Shown here: positions 4,907 to 7,517 of the stretch, in pieces
Position numbering within the stretch: position 1 is the stretch's first letter
How the letters are laid out: the number at the start of each line of letters is the position of its first letter
Source of the DNA: Planctomycetota bacterium
Lineage (GTDB): Bacteria; Planctomycetota; UBA1135; GCA-002686595
Length of the DNA stretch: 7,517 nucleotides
NCBI GenBank assembly: GCA_029212955.1
Contig: JARGOW010000171.1
Coordinates: 1 to 7,517 of the forward strand
Direction of reading: 5' to 3'
Notes under the pieces: model-generated
What the model was told of the DNA's origin: nothing
What the model saw: the letters and a program-made list of their open reading frames with translations, nothing else
Databases searched by the model: none
Program-made: the position numbers and the translations under genes

Positions 4907-6427
4907 TTAGTTTTTCCTCCTTGCGGTCCAAACGACAAGGTGGAATGAGCCTTGCATGCGCGTGGAAGCGCTGATCTCACCCTTGTCGAGTTGCCCCGAG
5001 CTGTACATGCGCTGCTGGCTTCGAGTGGTTTCGAAACTGAAGTGCAGAACGTTGTTGTCCGCGGTGGTGACCATGGCTTCGATGCATTCTGCGCCCCCCG
5101 GCCCAAGGGCGTGCAGTGTGCCTTGCTCATCCATGGTGACCTCGAAGTCCAGGGAACTCGGCAAGTCTCCTTGGGGGTTGTGGAGCGTGGCTTTCCAGTG
5201 ACCGACCAGGTCCGAGGCTTGGGCGACTCCGGTCGCGGGCACGGGCGGTTCCGATTCAAACAGGGCCCACCAGGTGCGGTGGGCGGCCCTGGCCCGCAGG
5301 CGTGTGGGACCCGCGAGTTCGTTCAAGAGCCATTCGGCGGCGGATTCCTTGTACTTGCCCAACCCCCAAATCAGGCGACTGTGGGAGCGTTCCTGGTTGG
5401 GATCCAAACACATTTCGAGCATGCGTTCGACCACCCGCTCGTCCTCGCCCAGATAGCTCGAAAGTCCGTAATAGACCGCGTTGTAGCGCACATCCGCATG
5501 GGGGTCATGGGAAAGCTGCATGAGCAACGCGATGCCGCCAGGGTTCAGTTTGTAGATGCCGTGGCGCCAAATCCAGCGCCTGGAAACCACCTGTGCCACG
5601 GCGGTTCTCACCCGGGGGTCGGGGTCCTTGGCGGCGAGGGCAAAATCGGGCAGGTAGCTTTGGTGCAAGGGTTGCATGGCGGGTGCCCGGGACATGGCCT
5701 GAAGCACTTGCAGGCGCAATTCACTGGAGCCGGTTCGAAGAACCCGACGCAATTCGGGCAATTCCACCAGGGGAACGGGTTTCTGGGGCAGCTTGGCGCG
5801 TTGGGTGGCCCAGTCGTGGGTGGATAGTTCGCCACGGAATACCTTTCCCATGTTCTCGGCCTTGCGGCGCACCCAGGCGTCTTTGCTTTCCAGGAAGGGA
5901 TCCAGGTAGGGAAGCAATTGCTCCAGTTGCTTTTCAGCGCCCCAAACCACGCGTCCGATGTCGTTGTTGTCGTCGATGGCCACGCACAATTCGGCCAGGG
6001 TGCGCAGGACCGCGGGAGGCTTGTCCTCTACCACGGAAAGGCCGAAATATACGGCGTAGTGGCGCGTCCCAAACACCTGGGCTTCGGGCCGGAAATCGGC
6101 TGCGTGGTACATGAGCTCCACCGCGTCGGGGTTTTGGGGGTCCTTGCCCCAAATGAATCGCTGACCCACTCCGCTGATGATCAAGGTGCGGTGCTGGGTC
6201 GTGTTCCGAAGACCCTGCCGGATGGCCGTCAGATATTCGTCATCCTCCAGGTTGCGTAGGTTGGAGTCGTACAGCTTGTCGAGTTGCAAACCGGCTTGCG
6301 CATCGTCGGGAAAGTACCCAAGAAAGTCGGGGGCCTCGTAGGGGGATTCCGATTGCCAAGCACGGGTTTCTTGGGGGGCCTGGGGAATGGGAAGCAGGCA
6401 AAGTAGGAGGGCGGCGAGGGGCTGCAT
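4907..6427 (-). CDS. Secreted HEAT-like repeat protein, first of a tandem paralog pair
   Basis: The roughly 506-aa product shares domain order and many motifs with its downstream neighbour: RAWQ (22-25), PYEAPDFLGYFPD (29-41), RQGLR (70-74), RFIWGKD (90-96), DAVELMYH (101-108), GSSELR (233-238), RMLEM (335-339) and RLIWGLG (351-357). HEAT-like pairs are visible at DPDPRVRTAVAQVV (268-281) and DPHADVRYNAVYYGL (308-322). The C-terminal beta-rich domain runs from LVGHWKATL (407-415) to LVVWTARRKN. The start is uncertain. ATG 6427 gives a short uncharged signal sequence (MQPLAALLLCLLPIPQA) without a Shine-Dalgarno. TTG 6439 would add MRFL with one basic residue, and ATG 6529 would add 34 residues of non-signal-like sequence. 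An isolated TAGAAT (minus strand, 6489-6484) 57 bases before the ATG could be a -10 box but lacks a good -35. It is the first gene of a two-gene operon. Coding is certain; function unknown. Confidence 0.85.
   Translation of the reverse strand: MQPLAALLLCLLPIPQAPQETRAWQSESPYEAPDFLGYFPDDAQAGLQLDKLYDSNLRNLEDDEYLTAIRQGLRNTTQHRTLIISGVGQRFIWGKDPQNPDAVELMYHAADFRPEAQVFGTRHYAVYFGLSVVEDKPPAVLRTLAELCVAIDDNNDIGRVVWGAEKQLEQLLPYLDPFLESKDAWVRRKAENMGKVFRGELSTHDWATQRAKLPQKPVPLVELPELRRVLRTGSSELRLQVLQAMSRAPAMQPLHQSYLPDFALAAKDPDPRVRTAVAQVVSRRWIWRHGIYKLNPGGIALLMQLSHDPHADVRYNAVYYGLSSYLGEDERVVERMLEMCLDPNQERSHSRLIWGLGKYKESAAEWLLNELAGPTRLRARAAHRTWWALFESEPPVPATGVAQASDLVGHWKATLHNPQGDLPSSLDFEVTMDEQGTLHALGPGGAECIEAMVTTADNNVLHFSFETTRSQQRMYSSGQLDKGEISASTRMQGSFHLVVWTARRKN
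4916..4922 (-). promoter_or_regulatory. Perfect Shine-Dalgarno for the 521-aa paralog, inside the preceding gene
   Basis: AAGGAGG on the minus strand lies 9 bases before the ATG at 4906. It falls within the last codons of the 506-aa paralog, using the Arg-Arg pair AGG-AGG just before AAA-AAC-TAA. Together with the TAAATG stop-start junction it decides the start of the second gene and points to coupled translation. It is by far the strongest ribosome site in the window. Confidence 0.88.
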
Positions 6428-6729
6428 AAGGAATCGCAAGCGAAGGGAAACCGGGGATTGGCCGGCCGGGGACGCGCGACTCCATTCTACAGAACGGTCC
6501 GAGCGTGGATGGGATCGTGCATCGCCCATCGTGTAAGAACGCGGCCACTTCCCGGTGGGTGGTGCCTGGGAGCGAGAACAAGCTCACCTGGACGGGAGAC
6601 TTTTGGCACGTATGTTTGCCCCTGAGGATTTGGCGTGCGGGTAGTGCGCCATCCGGATAAGGCTGTTGTTATGGGGGACCCAAGCGGCAACGTTCGGTAC
6701 GGGGCCCCACGTATCCGAATCTGTAGGGC
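6428..6729. other. Gap between the SQR gene and the tandem-paralog operon
   Basis: About 300 bases hold no gene that I can support. Minus-strand frames are open across parts of it, but the products are low-complexity Pro/Arg/Gly-rich sequences without family features. The operon promoter should lie here; only the isolated TAGAAT at 6489-6484 stands out. No tRNA or clear T-tract terminator was found. A 27-base interrupted palindrome lies at its right end. Confidence 0.5.
6693..6719. repeat. 27-base interrupted palindrome downstream of the SQR gene
   Basis: TTCGG (6693-6697) pairs with CCGAA (6715-6719), and an inner ACG (6699-6701) can pair with CGT (6709-6711), around a GGGGCCCC centre. It begins 10 bases past the SQR stop codon on the minus strand. 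No T-tract follows, so it is either a weak terminator-like or 3'-stabilising hairpin, or a protein site upstream of the paralog operon. Confidence 0.35.
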
Positions 6730-7517
6730 TTAGGGCCGACCCTTTAGCATGCGGCTCCAATAAAACCTGGGCAGCACATGCTTCTTGAGAAGGTACATGC
6801 TGCGCCTCTCCTTGCTCTGATCGAAGGGGAAGGTCTCCTGGAGGTTCTTGTCGTAGTCAAACTCTGCCAGGACCAACCTGTTGTATCCGGTGATCAATGG
6901 GCACGAGGTGTAGCCCTCGTACTGGGCGGTCAGGGGGCGCTTCGCCGCGGCCGCCAGCAGGTTCTCGACGAGCACCGGAGCCTGCTGCCGAATGGCGGCA
7001 CCCGTCTTGGATGTGGGCAGATTGCTGGCATCGCCCAGGGCAAACACATTGTCGAAACGCGTGTGTTGCAAGGTGTGAGGATTCACTTCGCACCAGCCGC
7101 CTTCTCCGGCCAACGGGCTTTGCCTGAGGAACTCTGGCGCGCCCATGGGCGGGGTCACATGCAACAAGGAATAGGGCAACGAGCCGTCCTGTCCCTCGCC
7201 CAGGTGTTCGAATTGTGCGCTTTGACCCGGGCCATCGATGGCCGTTAGGTTGAACTCGAAGCGAACTTCGATGCCGTAGCGCTCCACGGCTCGCAGGAGG
7301 GCATCCGCGTAGATCGGCACGGCGAAAATGGTCGGGGTGGAGATGCAGAAGAGGACCTTGTACGGAGTCGGCGGCGGGTTTTTGCGCCAGTAGTCCGCTG
7401 CCAGGTACATGATTTTTTGGGGTGCACCACCGCACTTGAGGGGTGTATTGGGGTGGGTGAAAATTGCGTTTCCACCCTGGAAGTCTTGGATGGCTTTCCA
7501 GGTGGAATCCACCGAAT
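6730..7517 (-). CDS. sqr: Type II sulfide:quinone oxidoreductase, C-terminal part (N-terminus beyond window)
   Basis: This flavoprotein oxidises sulfide to a persulfide or polysulfide and passes electrons to membrane quinone. The visible 262 codons align with human SQOR from TWKAIQDF to LPRFYWSRMLKG. Both redox cysteines of the family are present. One is in LKCGGAPQKIMYLA (codon 7434-7432, equivalent to human Cys201) and the other in GYTSCPLITGYN (codon 6903-6901, equivalent to Cys379). The second flavin-binding motif NVFALGDASNLPTSKTGAA is intact, as is FPFDQSKERRSMYL. The protein ends at MLKGRP, about 15 residues earlier than the human enzyme, so that extra C-terminal membrane-contact segment is missing. 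The N-terminal dinucleotide-binding GxGxxG lies beyond the right edge. It is on the same strand as the HEAT-like operon but 300 bases upstream, so probably a separate unit. Subfamily is confident; role (respiration or detoxification) is open. Confidence 0.93.
   Translation of the reverse strand, partial: SVDSTWKAIQDFQGGNAIFTHPNTPLKCGGAPQKIMYLAADYWRKNPPPTPYKVLFCISTPTIFAVPIYADALLRAVERYGIEVRFEFNLTAIDGPGQSAQFEHLGEGQDGSLPYSLLHVTPPMGAPEFLRQSPLAGEGGWCEVNPHTLQHTRFDNVFALGDASNLPTSKTGAAIRQQAPVLVENLLAAAAKRPLTAQYEGYTSCPLITGYNRLVLAEFDYDKNLQETFPFDQSKERRSMYLLKKHVLPRFYWSRMLKGRP

Noticed and set aside
3867..5426. Shared 15-base word CATTTCGAGCATGCG near 3867 and 5412
   Set aside because: Both copies are the same codons of the conserved RMLEM motif in the two paralogs, so ordinary paralogy explains them.
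6604..6619. Sigma-54-like promoter TGGCACG...TTGC on the plus strand
   Set aside because: The gap between TGGCACG and TTGC is 5 bases instead of the strict 4, and no plus-strand gene lies downstream.
6487..6690. 67-codon minus-strand frame in the gap after the SQR gene
   Set aside because: There is no ribosome site or family resemblance, and its Pro/Arg/Thr-rich composition is typical of chance frames in GC-rich DNA.
6903..7052. Apparent loss of a catalytic Cys in the SQR, because GDASN replaces GDCTN of human SQOR
   Set aside because: Counting the human sequence places the redox Cys379 in the GYTSCPL block, not in GDC; that Cys is present here.

Overview
The window looks like ordinary chromosome from a Gram-negative bacterium of moderately high GC content. 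Evidence for an outer membrane is a lipoprotein-type protein (236 aa) whose C-terminal part reads like a small beta-barrel, and several other products carry export signals. Large, poorly characterised secreted proteins with HEAT-like repeats, together with uneven use of Shine-Dalgarno sites, would fit Planctomycetota or a similar phylum, but nothing here fixes the taxon. There are no rRNA or tRNA genes, CRISPR arrays, insertion sequences or phage genes that I can support.

Layout, left to right. (1) 1-843, minus: the N-terminal 281 codons of an exported protein of unknown function, cut by the window edge. (2) 931-1587, minus: a SanA/YdcF-type (DUF218) inner-membrane envelope protein. (3) 1716-2252, plus: a small single-HKD phospholipase D-like protein with a Cys-rich tail, divergent from sanA and the only plus-strand gene. 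(4) 2370-3080, minus: a lipoprotein with a basic linker and a predicted beta-barrel, followed by a strong hairpin terminator that separates it from the convergent gene 3. (5) 3341-4906 and 4907-6427, minus: two tandem paralogous secreted proteins of 521 and about 506 aa. Each has a signal peptide, a long alpha-helical HEAT-like region and a C-terminal beta-rich domain. They are joined stop-to-start (TAAATG), with a perfect Shine-Dalgarno inside the last codons of the first gene. (6) 6730-7517, minus: the C-terminal part of a type II sulfide:quinone oxidoreductase (human SQOR-like), cut by the right edge.

The genes do not form one obvious pathway. The common theme is the cell envelope and exported proteins; the SQR is a separate respiratory or detoxification enzyme. 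The most unusual signals are non-coding or DNA-level. An exact 15-base word (CCATGCCAAGGAACC) occurs three times within 1.4 kb, in three unrelated contexts. The 260-base gap 3081-3340 contains an 11-bp inverted repeat enclosing a smaller hairpin, plus a 59-codon reading frame that overlaps the upstream stop as GTGA. The tandem HEAT-like pair is the best candidate for an uncharacterised functional unit. No complete, recognisable new system is visible.
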